Below are positions 18,501 through 25,337 of a stretch of 46,057 nucleotides of DNA, one piece after another. Numbering within the stretch: the stretch's first letter is position 1; every line of letters starts with the position of its first letter. The position numbers were made by a program, and so were the translations under genes. The stretch lies in the NCBI GenBank assembly GCA_947585865.1, contig CANPXH010000016.1, positions 1 to 46,057 on the forward strand. Direction: 5' to 3'. Source of the DNA: an uncultured Clostridia bacterium. Its GTDB lineage: Bacteria; Bacillota; Clostridia; Lachnospirales; CAG-274. The notes beneath the pieces are model-generated. The model ran no database searches, was not told the DNA's origin, and saw only the letters and a list, made by a program, of their open reading frames with translations.

Positions 18501-20843
18501 GAAAGTTCAGTTGCTCTTGCCAATGCAGATTGTGACGGCAAGACAGGAATAGACATGGGAGATGTTCTGTGGATACTCAGCAATTTAGGCAGCGGAGGTA
18601 CAGTACTTCCTCCCGAGCCTCCTGCACCTTCAGGCAGCTTTGACTGGATGCCTTCGGGCGCAGATATAGCAAACGGCAGCGAGATATATTCTACGGGCAG
18701 AGTCAGGATAACTGCCGCTCAGGACCTTAAATATGATCTTGATTATAGCAGCAAGACGGATCTTCCCGCTAAGTTCGGAGATATATCCACAAGTCACTAT
18801 GTCAAGACAAACAGCCAGCCGACCACATTACAGGGCGTTACATATCGTCTTGCGGCTAAGATAGTAGCTCTTGAAGATGTGACCGTATCATTTGCTATAT
18901 GCTATAATAGTGGAAAGACATATGCCTTTATTAATGAGTCAGGCGACCGGATAAATGCCGTTGAGCCTTCAACAACAGAATATAAGATGTTTAATATAAC
19001 TCTTGAGAAGGGCAATGTGATTTATCTTGGCGGCATCGGCACAAATCCCGAGATATACGGCATAAATGTTACGCCAAAAGACGGAGAAGCAGAGCCTTCA
19101 ACAGAAGCTACAACAAAGGAAACAACAGAAGCCACCACGCAGGATCAATCCGGTCTTACGGCCCTTCCCGCAGGTACTTATCAATATAGTAATATACTGA
19201 GCGATACTTCTCACTTTAATATAAGCGGCAATCAGTCAAGCAAAGGTGAGATCAAGATAAACGCTAATTCCGATAGCTATGTAGAGCTTAAGCTTAATAA
19301 CGGCGCCGAAGTTGCCATTACATATAAATGCGGTTCAAGTGATCCGAACAAGACCGCATGGGTAATATTCTATGGTAAATCAGGCGATCATGTGGACTAT
19401 GCCGGCGGAGAGAAGACCCTTACAGTAAGCGGAGTTCCCGCAGGAGTATACAAAATAACCGCAGGTCAGACAGGCGGCACCTCCGCAAACATAATTTCTG
19501 TAAAGGTGACATACGGCAGCGTTGTGGAGCCCGAAAAGCCAACGGAATCTACAACAACTAGGGTCGAAAGCACTACTCAGGCAACTACGGCGGAGCTTCC
19601 TCCGTCAGGTCCTGAGCCACAGTTATCACCTGTGCCTTCAAATGTTGTTAAAACAGTTACATCAGACAATATGTCTGATTTGAAGAATGGTATAACTGCT
19701 CTGAACAGCGGAGGAACCCTTCAGATAAACACACCTGTGATCAAAGTAACAGGAAGCAGCGGATTAAAGTACACCGGCTCCAACAAGGCAGCTATCGTAG
19801 GTGTTAAGCAACCTGACGGAACTTATCCGGTATTGGATTTCTCAGGACTTTCTTCAGGCAAGAGAGGTCTTACAATATCCGGAAGCAATCTTATTGTGCA
19901 GAATGTAATAGTGGAAGGCGCTCCGGATAACGGTATTATAATAGACGGTGGAAAGAACAATACCATAGAACACGTTATCGCAAGATATAACGGTGACACA
20001 GGCATACAGCTTTCCAATAACGCTACAGGCAATGTTCTGAGATACTGCTATTCCTACAGGAATGTGGATATAGCATCACATGGCGCCAATGCCGATGGCT
20101 TCGCTCCTAAATTGGGCGCTAAGAATACTACCTTTGAATATTGCTATTCATGGGATAATTCAGACGATGGTTGGGATTCCTATGATAAGACAGGCGACAA
20201 TACACCACTTGTAGAATACAAGTATTCAGCCTGCTGGAACAATGGCAATACCCAAGTCTTTACAGGTGAGTATGACTATAATAACGGCGCTCCCCTTGAT
20301 AAGAAGCTGACTACCGTTAAGCAGATGATGGCTTCTGATTCAAGCTTTGAATCAAATTACAACAGTAAGAAATTCAGCACAGCCAATGCCAAGATAAATA
20401 ATGAATCTGTTTCAGCATGGGTAAAAACAGCTGAGGGTGAAATGAACGGCAACGGATTCAAGTTTGGTTCAGGTGAGACTGCAAAAGACGGCAGTGTAAC
20501 AAGATCAGCTTATTACTGTATAGCATTTAACCATAAGGCAAAGAATTTTGACAATAACAATAGTGAAAACTGTATTGGAAATTTCTCAAATTGTATTGCC
20601 TTTGGCAGCAAAACCAGACCTAATTACTCTATACCGTATAACTTTAAGCTTTGGGAAAATGTATACGGTTGGAATGGCGGCGCTAACGATAAAACAAATG
20701 GAAAAACAGTAATAAAGCCTTCCAATACAACAGAGCTTGAAAAAGAGATAAATCGTATCAAGGATCAGATCATAGATTATTGTTATTCAAATAAATTCCC
20801 TGACGGAATTACATTTGATGATGTATTTAAAATGGTGAAGTAA
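15525..20843 (+). CDS. Giant secreted bimodular pectate lyase (PL1 ... cohesin-dockerin ... PL9)
   Basis: This 1772-aa extracellular enzyme cleaves polygalacturonate by beta-elimination. After a signal peptide (cut near AMA-A, residue about 32) come: a small N-terminal domain; a PL1 lyase (about 168-450) with CDFKRGQYF and SRGPLGR (Arg387, Arg391); a beta-sandwich (about 545-655); a TQ-rich linker; a second sandwich (about 710-830); a cohesin-like domain (about 834-960); a dockerin-like pair (about 963-1022, GDADMNGKVETADA and NADCDGKTGIDMGD); two CBM-like domains (about 1038-1184 and 1210-1335) split by TTE linkers; and a PL9 domain (about 1375-1772) with DGFAPKLGA (catalytic Lys1529) and NSDDGWD for calcium. 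GGGAGG precedes the ATG. Having both cohesin and dockerin modules inside one lyase is unusual. Boundaries are by eye. Confidence 0.9.
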   Translation: MKKGLKRILSTFLSAAMLVGSMTVAPVDAMAATIAGGGWYEAIFAELTGVSDSDVTAVSWSGTDTGSLTGDALQYLVRDVNGKVRIDIPGVKPGSYTLSVTAGGTTLKKENITVYEYDRSGYAHFNYNEGVGAYTDEGTLKPNAKVLYVTNENKDSVSVTAGGTTVTGIGNILNSAGATPKETGALTNTNSGIIQKLAQEGTPLVVRIIGDVKAPDGLTAYDSFNYGGSVGDNGFMARMQGGKDVTIEGIGTDATVDGWGIHFICSTAGYQAGRFGKSFEVRNITFRNVPEDCVGMEGQQTGSELSAPVERCWIHHCEFYKPTISNPAEGDKDGGDGACDFKRGQYFTNSYCYYEGYHKTNLVGSSDTSLQYNLTYHHNHWKDCESRGPLGRQANIHMYNNFFENQTAYAMNTRADCYIFSEYNLFYQCNDPQWVKSDGGPIKSYNDSLTGCKGNMNATVVTDKNQVIPNNNKYSDFDTNPSLSYIPSGNYKLDESIALAKATVLSQAGVMKAEPVMDPESVDTSVVAGDRQPTASVKLPYDQDLNNKYLTSTHMTKDNIIFNVSKLSSSCVNLGRNAEGQDIVFNVNTAVNISITDGGSNTPVILMNSDGEQIISGTDTAYNLPAGTYIIQSGILDKGQYKEAKITHLKITAFDPNAPTEAEPTTQATTQTKETTQSTTSAQEPDTQATTQAQGGGDVGGGDTDADNTLHNFTHDGLNDPEEFFDFEGNLSTGKGTVDYKGQTLTRCLKMESSTHIGFTSGKGKLILVIKDGTEIKIDGTPVQFTSMTSLGSSAYEYAIDAGTHTITKGDGSPNLFYIEYVSDTPKPVEPTVDTAELSVVSQTVSRGAKVSVPVKISGITSLANYAVTLSYTPGALTYVSVQNGTACTTDKIEANPSSGQVKVAGVNSANTMEDGYLFYVNFTANSTTNVNISVEDIKSDETTDIKYTVKNGTVTVTTSAQSLKGDADMNGKVETADAIVVLNHISHIKSIESSVALANADCDGKTGIDMGDVLWILSNLGSGGTVLPPEPPAPSGSFDWMPSGADIANGSEIYSTGRVRITAAQDLKYDLDYSSKTDLPAKFGDISTSHYVKTNSQPTTLQGVTYRLAAKIVALEDVTVSFAICYNSGKTYAFINESGDRINAVEPSTTEYKMFNITLEKGNVIYLGGIGTNPEIYGINVTPKDGEAEPSTEATTKETTEATTQDQSGLTALPAGTYQYSNILSDTSHFNISGNQSSKGEIKINANSDSYVELKLNNGAEVAITYKCGSSDPNKTAWVIFYGKSGDHVDYAGGEKTLTVSGVPAGVYKITAGQTGGTSANIISVKVTYGSVVEPEKPTESTTTRVESTTQATTAELPPSGPEPQLSPVPSNVVKTVTSDNMSDLKNGITALNSGGTLQINTPVIKVTGSSGLKYTGSNKAAIVGVKQPDGTYPVLDFSGLSSGKRGLTISGSNLIVQNVIVEGAPDNGIIIDGGKNNTIEHVIARYNGDTGIQLSNNATGNVLRYCYSYRNVDIASHGANADGFAPKLGAKNTTFEYCYSWDNSDDGWDSYDKTGDNTPLVEYKYSACWNNGNTQVFTGEYDYNNGAPLDKKLTTVKQMMASDSSFESNYNSKKFSTANAKINNESVSAWVKTAEGEMNGNGFKFGSGETAKDGSVTRSAYYCIAFNHKAKNFDNNNSENCIGNFSNCIAFGSKTRPNYSIPYNFKLWENVYGWNGGANDKTNGKTVIKPSNTTELEKEINRIKDQIIDYCYSNKFPDGITFDDVFKMVK

Positions 20844-20877
20844 ATGTAAAAAGACTGCTGCATTGAATTTTATAATA

Positions 20878-20908
20878 CTCTAAGGGCGTGCAATGCGCGC
20901 CCTCAGAG
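20878..20908 (+). terminator. Hairpin after the pectate lyase gene
   Basis: CTCTA-AGGGCG pairs with CGCCCT-CAGAG (one mismatch) around a 9-nt loop, 35 nt after the stop. No T-run follows, so it may act as a 3'-end stabiliser rather than an intrinsic terminator. Confidence 0.45.
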
Positions 20909-20952
20909 AAATTATTCAAATAAGATTAATTGCTCAGCCCAAAAAATTACTA

Positions 20953-20981
20953 TTTACAAAAACCCCAAAAAATGTTATCAT
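20953..20981 (+). promoter_or_regulatory. Promoter of the cohesin-dockerin gene
   Basis: TTTACA (20953-20958), 17-nt spacer and TATCAT (20976-20981), about 30 nt before a strong AAAGGAGG Shine-Dalgarno for the gene at 21019. Confidence 0.6.
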
Positions 20982-21018
20982 ATATATACTGAAAACTAAA
21001 TAAAAAAGGAGGTTAATC

Positions 21019-21834
21019 ATGAAGTTAAAAAGCTTTATTGGTGCAAGCATAGCTTGTGCGGCAATAGCTGTTATGGCTGTCAGCGCTCATGCCGAACAGT
21101 ACGCCATTGGCGGAAGCTCAGGACATGTAGACGGCAGCGAGCATACGGGCAATACTGTTGACGTTCCCGTTATGGTCATTCCCGATGCCAATGAAACGGC
21201 TGTTGTAAACGGCTATGTCATGACCTTTACATATGATCCTAATGAAGCGACTCCTGTTAAGAGCGATGATGTAAATTCACCTTACGCAACAGAGGGATCC
21301 GCTTTTACAGACGGTATAATCGTATCGGGCACCCAACCTGCTGCCAATGGCAAGGAAACCCTTATAATAGCATGGGCTTCAGCTACACCTGTTCAGGTCA
21401 AGGCGTCAGATGACACAGCTAAGGAAACTATGGCTGAGGTCACATTTACCGTTAATGATGAAAAGGCAACATCTGTTCCTGTTGATGTCGCTATGACTCA
21501 GCTTGTTAATGAAGATAATAGCACTGTCAAGACTAATGAAGAAGGCGGCGGTATAACTAGTGATATGGTCGTTGAAACCGGTCAGATTGATTTGACTGAT
21601 TTCATATATGGTGATATTACTGGTGATGGAAAAATTGACACAAATGATGTTACTGCACTTGCGATATATACGAACGATTTGGATATTTCAGTTATGTATC
21701 CAAAGGCTAATATTGAGGCAGGCGAGGTTACAGGTGACAATAATATAGATACAAACGACTTAACAGCGCTTTCTATATTTACAAATGATTTGGATATTTC
21801 AAATTTATTCCCTAATGGTAAATTAAAAAAATAA
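21019..21834 (+). CDS. Secreted protein with cohesin-like domain and C-terminal dockerin
   Basis: This 271-aa secreted protein has a signal peptide ending near AHA-E (residue about 25). Residues about 30-190 look like a cohesin-type beta-sandwich (VDVPVMVIPDAN, GYVMTFTYDPNEA, AEVTFTV). Residues about 196-262 carry two dockerin F-hand repeats, GDITGDGKIDTNDVTAL and GEVTGDNNIDTNDLTAL. Each has the Asp/Asn calcium-loop pattern and the same following motif (IYTNDLDIS, IFTNDLDIS). A cohesin and a dockerin in such a small protein suggest an adaptor in an extracellular complex or chain formation, though the cohesin assignment is by pattern only. It has its own promoter and follows the pectate lyase. 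Confidence 0.7.
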   Translation: MKLKSFIGASIACAAIAVMAVSAHAEQYAIGGSSGHVDGSEHTGNTVDVPVMVIPDANETAVVNGYVMTFTYDPNEATPVKSDDVNSPYATEGSAFTDGIIVSGTQPAANGKETLIIAWASATPVQVKASDDTAKETMAEVTFTVNDEKATSVPVDVAMTQLVNEDNSTVKTNEEGGGITSDMVVETGQIDLTDFIYGDITGDGKIDTNDVTALAIYTNDLDISVMYPKANIEAGEVTGDNNIDTNDLTALSIFTNDLDISNLFPNGKLKK

Positions 21835-21878
21835 AATAAGAAGCTTACAATAAAATTATTATAAGGAGAATTAGGCAT

Positions 21879-22856
21879 ATGAAATTAAGAAAAATTTCGA
21901 CATTAATGTCTGTATTTTGCATTGGTGTATTTGTAATGTCATTTAATGTTATGGCAGCAACTACAAGTATTGCTATTCGTCAACCTATTGATGCGATAAC
22001 CGGTCAAGAAGTAACAGAATTTAAGAAAGGCGATATAATAGAAGTACCAATCGATATAATATCAGATACAAATAAATACTTAAATTTTGGCGCAAGAATT
22101 TATTATGATAGTAACGTTTTTATGCCGGGTATCGATATTACAGAAGGTAATCCATCAGGTGATAAATATTATAGCGCCCATGAAAATCAGTTCACTACTG
22201 ATGTTTATGATACTAATAGAGCTAACATACGTAATAATTTACAAGGAAGGCAAAACAAAGGATCAGTAGTTACATCATGTCATCTTAATGATGATTTAGG
22301 ATGTATGACATTTAATCATGCAGGTAATACACTATCAAGTTTTACTATTAGCGATGAGTATCCCGAGTTTTATGCTTTATTTACAGTAATAGCAGACTAT
22401 GATAAATCTCTTAATTATACAGGTGTAAATAAGTCTGAAACAGGAACAGGTTTGTTTGTAGCAACTGCAAATATATATGAAAATTCTATAGATCCTTCTC
22501 AAGATTCTAGCGATAAGAGTGATGCTGTGATCAACGCTTGTGAAGGCGCTTTCAAATTAACTGTTGATCCTGAAAAGTTAGACTCAGGTGTATATATCAA
22601 CAAGTTGGAAGCAACAATTAATGGAAAGAAAGCCACTATCGATGCTGCTGTTGAGAATGAAGACGGTACTATTTCATTCCCCGTTAGACTTACAAATAGT
22701 AAGGGCGGTAGTGTAAATGTCAGTATTTCAGGTACATACGGCAGTTCAGCTGATGACACGACTTCTGCAAATGCATTTACAATGGGCGACTTTGAGCTTG
22801 AATTAAACAGCCCTACAGCTTATGCAGAGCAGTCTGTTACAGTAAGTAAGAATTAA
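21879..22856 (+). CDS. Secreted protein of unknown function, possible cohesin-like N-terminal domain
   Basis: I do not recognise a named family. The 325-aa protein has a signal peptide (MKLRKISTLMSVFCIGVFV..., cut near VMA-A). The N-terminal half has a cohesin-like pattern (GDIIEVPIDIISDTN, NFGARIYYDS, ALFTVIADYD); the C-terminal half (about 225-325) looks like a second beta-sandwich rich in Asn, Ser and Thr. AAGGAG precedes the ATG. Its third positions are visibly more AT-rich than the neighbours. It sits 44 nt after the cohesin-dockerin gene and 21 nt before a 44-aa peptide gene, so co-expression is likely. A role in cell-surface or glycan binding is a guess from context. Confidence 0.6.
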   Translation: MKLRKISTLMSVFCIGVFVMSFNVMAATTSIAIRQPIDAITGQEVTEFKKGDIIEVPIDIISDTNKYLNFGARIYYDSNVFMPGIDITEGNPSGDKYYSAHENQFTTDVYDTNRANIRNNLQGRQNKGSVVTSCHLNDDLGCMTFNHAGNTLSSFTISDEYPEFYALFTVIADYDKSLNYTGVNKSETGTGLFVATANIYENSIDPSQDSSDKSDAVINACEGAFKLTVDPEKLDSGVYINKLEATINGKKATIDAAVENEDGTISFPVRLTNSKGGSVNVSISGTYGSSADDTTSANAFTMGDFELELNSPTAYAEQSVTVSKN

Positions 22857-22877
22857 TTATTAAGGAGGTAAATTGAA

Positions 22878-23012
22878 ATGAAAGAATATACTAAGCCTGA
22901 AATCAATGTTACTAGCCTTAATAGTGGTTCAGAAGTCATTATGGTTAGTGCAGGCGTTGTGCGCAGTGCTTTTAGATTTGACAAAAGCTTTACCGAGATC
23001 AAAGATTATTGA
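22878..23012 (+). CDS. 44-aa peptide with YTKPEINV...EVIMVSAG signature
   Basis: This small gene starts 7 nt after a near-perfect Shine-Dalgarno (TAAGGAGGT) and ends 18 nt before a strong terminator, so it is very likely translated. The N-terminus reads MKEYTKPEINV and the middle reads SEVIMVSAGVV; the remainder is RSAFRFDKSFTEIKDY. Short peptides with a KY.KPE[IVL].V start and a later VI..SAG-like segment are, in my experience, common in Clostridia but of unknown function. They resemble leader peptides, and the YxxP motif is also seen in lasso-peptide leaders, but no maturation genes lie beside this one. Secretion or processing after SAG is possible but not shown. Confidence 0.65.
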   Translation: MKEYTKPEINVTSLNSGSEVIMVSAGVVRSAFRFDKSFTEIKDY

Positions 23013-23030
23013 GAATATTTGACGCAAAAG

Positions 23031-23056
23031 AGGCTGCCAATATTGGCAGCCTTTTT
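23031..23056 (+). terminator. Strong intrinsic terminator of the secreted-protein cluster
   Basis: AGGCTGCCAA-TA-TTGGCAGCCT is a perfect palindrome followed by TTTT. It ends the transcript of the 21019-23012 genes. Confidence 0.9.
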
Positions 23057-23184
23057 GATTTAAGCGATCGCTCATCCAAAAAATTTTCAAAACCGACACA
23101 AGAGCATTTAAAAATGATATTTCCTTCGCCCAAGGTTTACAGACGGCTATGCCGTGGCAGGCATATGCCAAGGGCGGTGTTTAG

Positions 23185-23622
23185 TTATTCATTTATTATG
23201 GTTTTCTCTTTCATTTCAAACAGCAGTTCATCGCATTCCGTAATGCTCAGACCCTTATTGAGAGCAAATATTATAATGCTGTCTCGTTTTATTCTTGGAT
23301 ACAGTTCCCGAACCCCGCCTATCTTCAAAAGCCTTTGAGCATCCTGAGGCTTTAGCTTCATGCCGAATATAAGCTGTATGAGCTTATCTCTGGAGGGATT
23401 TTTCTTAACGCCTGAGAATATTTGATATCCGTATATCTGATCCAATTCCGAAGCATTTACGGCATCCCCTTTGCTTATGCCGTATTTCTCCAGCATATCA
23501 TTTAAAAACAGGGATAAATCACAGTCAAATATCTCATCCTTGTTTTCCGTTATATAGTCCTTCACGGAATCTTGATATTCAAGTATTTTTAAAAGCTCGT
23601 CTGTGTTTTTTTTAATATCCAT
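23185..23622 (-). CDS. XRE-like helix-turn-helix protein paired with a Ser/Thr kinase
   Basis: This 145-aa cytoplasmic protein starts at the ATG preceded by GAGGTGG. The segment ISKGDAVNASELDQIYGYQIFSG then NPSRDKLIQLIFGMKLKPQDAQRLLKI looks like a diverged lambda-repressor-type helix-turn-helix. The C-terminal part (RIKRDSIIIFALNKGLSI) is helical. No other domain is seen. It is divergent from the kinase at 23688 with overlapping promoters, so it may regulate the kinase or be its substrate; both are inference. Confidence 0.65.
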   Translation of the reverse strand: MDIKKNTDELLKILEYQDSVKDYITENKDEIFDCDLSLFLNDMLEKYGISKGDAVNASELDQIYGYQIFSGVKKNPSRDKLIQLIFGMKLKPQDAQRLLKIGGVRELYPRIKRDSIIIFALNKGLSITECDELLFEMKEKTIINE

Positions 23623-23642
23623 ATTTACCACCTCTTGAAAAC

Positions 23643-23671
23643 ATGATATAATATTATGGTGAAAATTGCAA
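23643..23671 (-). promoter_or_regulatory. Promoter of the XRE-like gene, overlapping the kinase promoter
   Basis: Minus-strand TTGCAA (23671-23666), 17 nt and TATCAT (23648-23643). On the plus strand an extended -10, TGATATAAT (23644-23652), occupies the same bases and would serve the kinase gene. The two promoters cannot be occupied at once, which suggests mutual control. Confidence 0.55.
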
Positions 23672-23687
23672 GTATTTGGAGGAAAAT

Positions 23688-24737
23688 ATGAACAGCTTGA
23701 CATCGGAGTACGAATTAAGTCAATACAGAGAATTGATCTGTTTGGATAACAGCGGGCAAGTCTCCATGGTAAAGGATACAAGAGACAACGGCATTTGGGT
23801 AAAAAAGAATATTGCTCCCGCCGCCGCAGCCGTGTATGAAAAGATCAAAGGTTCGGAAACAAGATACATCCCCTATGTAAAGGATGTGCTGTATTTAGAT
23901 GAAAAATGCTATGTAATAGAAGAGTACATAGACGGCGTCGATCTTGCCACTCTTATAGAGCAGGAGGGCCCCATGCCCTTGGAAAAGGTAAGGGAAATAA
24001 TGTGTCTTGTATGCGATGCTCTTTATTTTCTCCACAAAAGAGGCATAATCCACAGAGACATTACGCCTGCAAATATAATACTTAAAAACAACGGCAGCAT
24101 AAGCCTTATAGATATGGGCATATCCCGTATAAAAAAAGAAGACAGACAAAGAGATACGACTATTTTGGGCACCGTGGGCTATGCGGCGCCCGAGCAGTTC
24201 GGCTTTAAGCAGACAGACTCAGCAGCGGATATATATTCCTGCGGCGTGCTTATCAATGTGCTTCTTACGGGTAAGCTGCCTATCGAGGAAAAATACATAG
24301 GCGAAGGGGATTACATAATAGACCGCTGCACGCAAATGGATCCGGCGGACCGCTACGCATCGGCTTCGGAGCTAAAGACAGCGCTTATACGCTCGGGGAA
24401 TGTGCTGGGCAAAGCCATAGAATACACAGGCAGGCTTCCGGGTCTCAACGGAAGCGGCATAGAAAGATCTGTGTTCACGATATTGTATCTTGTGGCGGCT
24501 GTATTTGTCTCCTTTGCCTTGGTCGCCCTTTCCATAGGCGATATCACTACATTTCGTGTAATTGCAAGGTCATGCATACTGCTTGTATTGATACCTATAC
24601 TCTTGGCAGGAAATTTCATGGACTACGAGGCAAGGCTGCCCTTATCGGGAAGCGAGGTCTCCAGGAAGTTTACAGGGTATTTCTTTGCATTTATGGTATT
24701 TACGATCGATCTTGTAATATGTTTCAGAATGGGATGA
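23688..24737 (+). CDS. Membrane-bound Ser/Thr protein kinase (Hanks type)
   Basis: This 349-aa kinase starts at an ATG 5 nt after GGAGG. The catalytic loop HRDITPANI places Asp124, the DFG position is DMG (Asp142), and GTVGYAAPEQF is the activation-segment/APE motif. VIEEYIDGVDL is the hinge. The glycine-rich loop is poorly conserved (LDNSGQVSMVKD), while a Lys follows in WVKKN. About residues 255-349 hold three hydrophobic membrane segments instead of the PASTA repeats of PrkC, so it is not a PrkC-type wall sensor. The adjacent downstream gene encodes another membrane protein, and a divergent HTH gene lies upstream. The substrate is unknown. Confidence 0.88.
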   Translation: MNSLTSEYELSQYRELICLDNSGQVSMVKDTRDNGIWVKKNIAPAAAAVYEKIKGSETRYIPYVKDVLYLDEKCYVIEEYIDGVDLATLIEQEGPMPLEKVREIMCLVCDALYFLHKRGIIHRDITPANIILKNNGSISLIDMGISRIKKEDRQRDTTILGTVGYAAPEQFGFKQTDSAADIYSCGVLINVLLTGKLPIEEKYIGEGDYIIDRCTQMDPADRYASASELKTALIRSGNVLGKAIEYTGRLPGLNGSGIERSVFTILYLVAAVFVSFALVALSIGDITTFRVIARSCILLVLIPILLAGNFMDYEARLPLSGSEVSRKFTGYFFAFMVFTIDLVICFRMG

Positions 24738-24743
24738 TGACAT

Positions 24744-25178
24744 ATGCGTAAAAAAAGGCAGGCGGTATCGGCTCTTGCCTGTGTTATTATTGCCGCTGCC
24801 TGCTGTATGCCTATAGCAGGCGAAAGGGCATTTATATCTGTTTCAAGGAGATATGTCCTTGTTGTGCCCGCACTTATAATGGCAAATATATTTCTTGACG
24901 GCCTTCTTATATTCAGATATAAGCTTAATACAGTCATGGGCGGGATATGGCTTGTAATAATTTATTATGCCTACTGCCGCCTTTATCCGTGTGCTCTCAG
25001 TCCTCTTTTCTATTTATCTGCGGCTGCGGGAGCGCTTACGCTGGCAATGCCCTTCACTGTCAGGCCGTGTGATGATTCGGGGCTTAGCTGTATAATGAAA
25101 TATGACTTGGCATGGCTTATTTCTTTTGCCTTTATATTTTGCTGGCTGATAAAGGAATGCCACGATTTTTTAACTTGA
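24744..25178 (+). CDS. Small polytopic membrane protein next to the kinase
   Basis: I do not recognise the family. The 144-aa protein has about four hydrophobic stretches: SALACVIIAAACCMPI near the N-terminus, YVLVVPALIMANIFL, LSPLFYLSAAAGALTLAM, and LAWLISFAFIFCWLI near the C-terminus. It starts 6 nt after the kinase stop and shares its transcript. The first segment could be an uncleaved signal. It may be a partner or target of the kinase; nothing in the sequence decides this. Confidence 0.55.
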   Translation: MRKKRQAVSALACVIIAAACCMPIAGERAFISVSRRYVLVVPALIMANIFLDGLLIFRYKLNTVMGGIWLVIIYYAYCRLYPCALSPLFYLSAAAGALTLAMPFTVRPCDDSGLSCIMKYDLAWLISFAFIFCWLIKECHDFLT

Positions 25179-25253
25179 CAAGCCCTGCCATTGCTGTTAT
25201 TATATCTATGGTCAAATTTTTGGCAAAAAAGTTGATATTTAATAAAAAATATC

Positions 25254-25282
25254 TTTAAAATTACACGAAACAATGATATAAT
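25254..25282 (+). promoter_or_regulatory. Promoter of the murA-walJ-rlmH operon
   Basis: The extended -10 TGATATAAT (TATAAT at 25277-25282) has TTTAAA 17 nt upstream. The leader is about 45 nt and carries GGAGAGGTG before the murA ATG. Confidence 0.55.
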
Positions 25283-25337
25283 AAATTGAATATACAAGGA
25301 TACAAATTGGTGATATTTTGGAGAGGTGTGTGCTTTT

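Noticed and set aside
22878..23012. Lasso-peptide precursor
   Set aside because: A YxxP motif is present, but there is no lasso cyclase, protease or RRE gene nearby and the predicted core does not fit a lasso ring.
23688..24737. PrkC-type PASTA kinase
   Set aside because: No PASTA repeats follow the kinase domain; instead there are three membrane segments.
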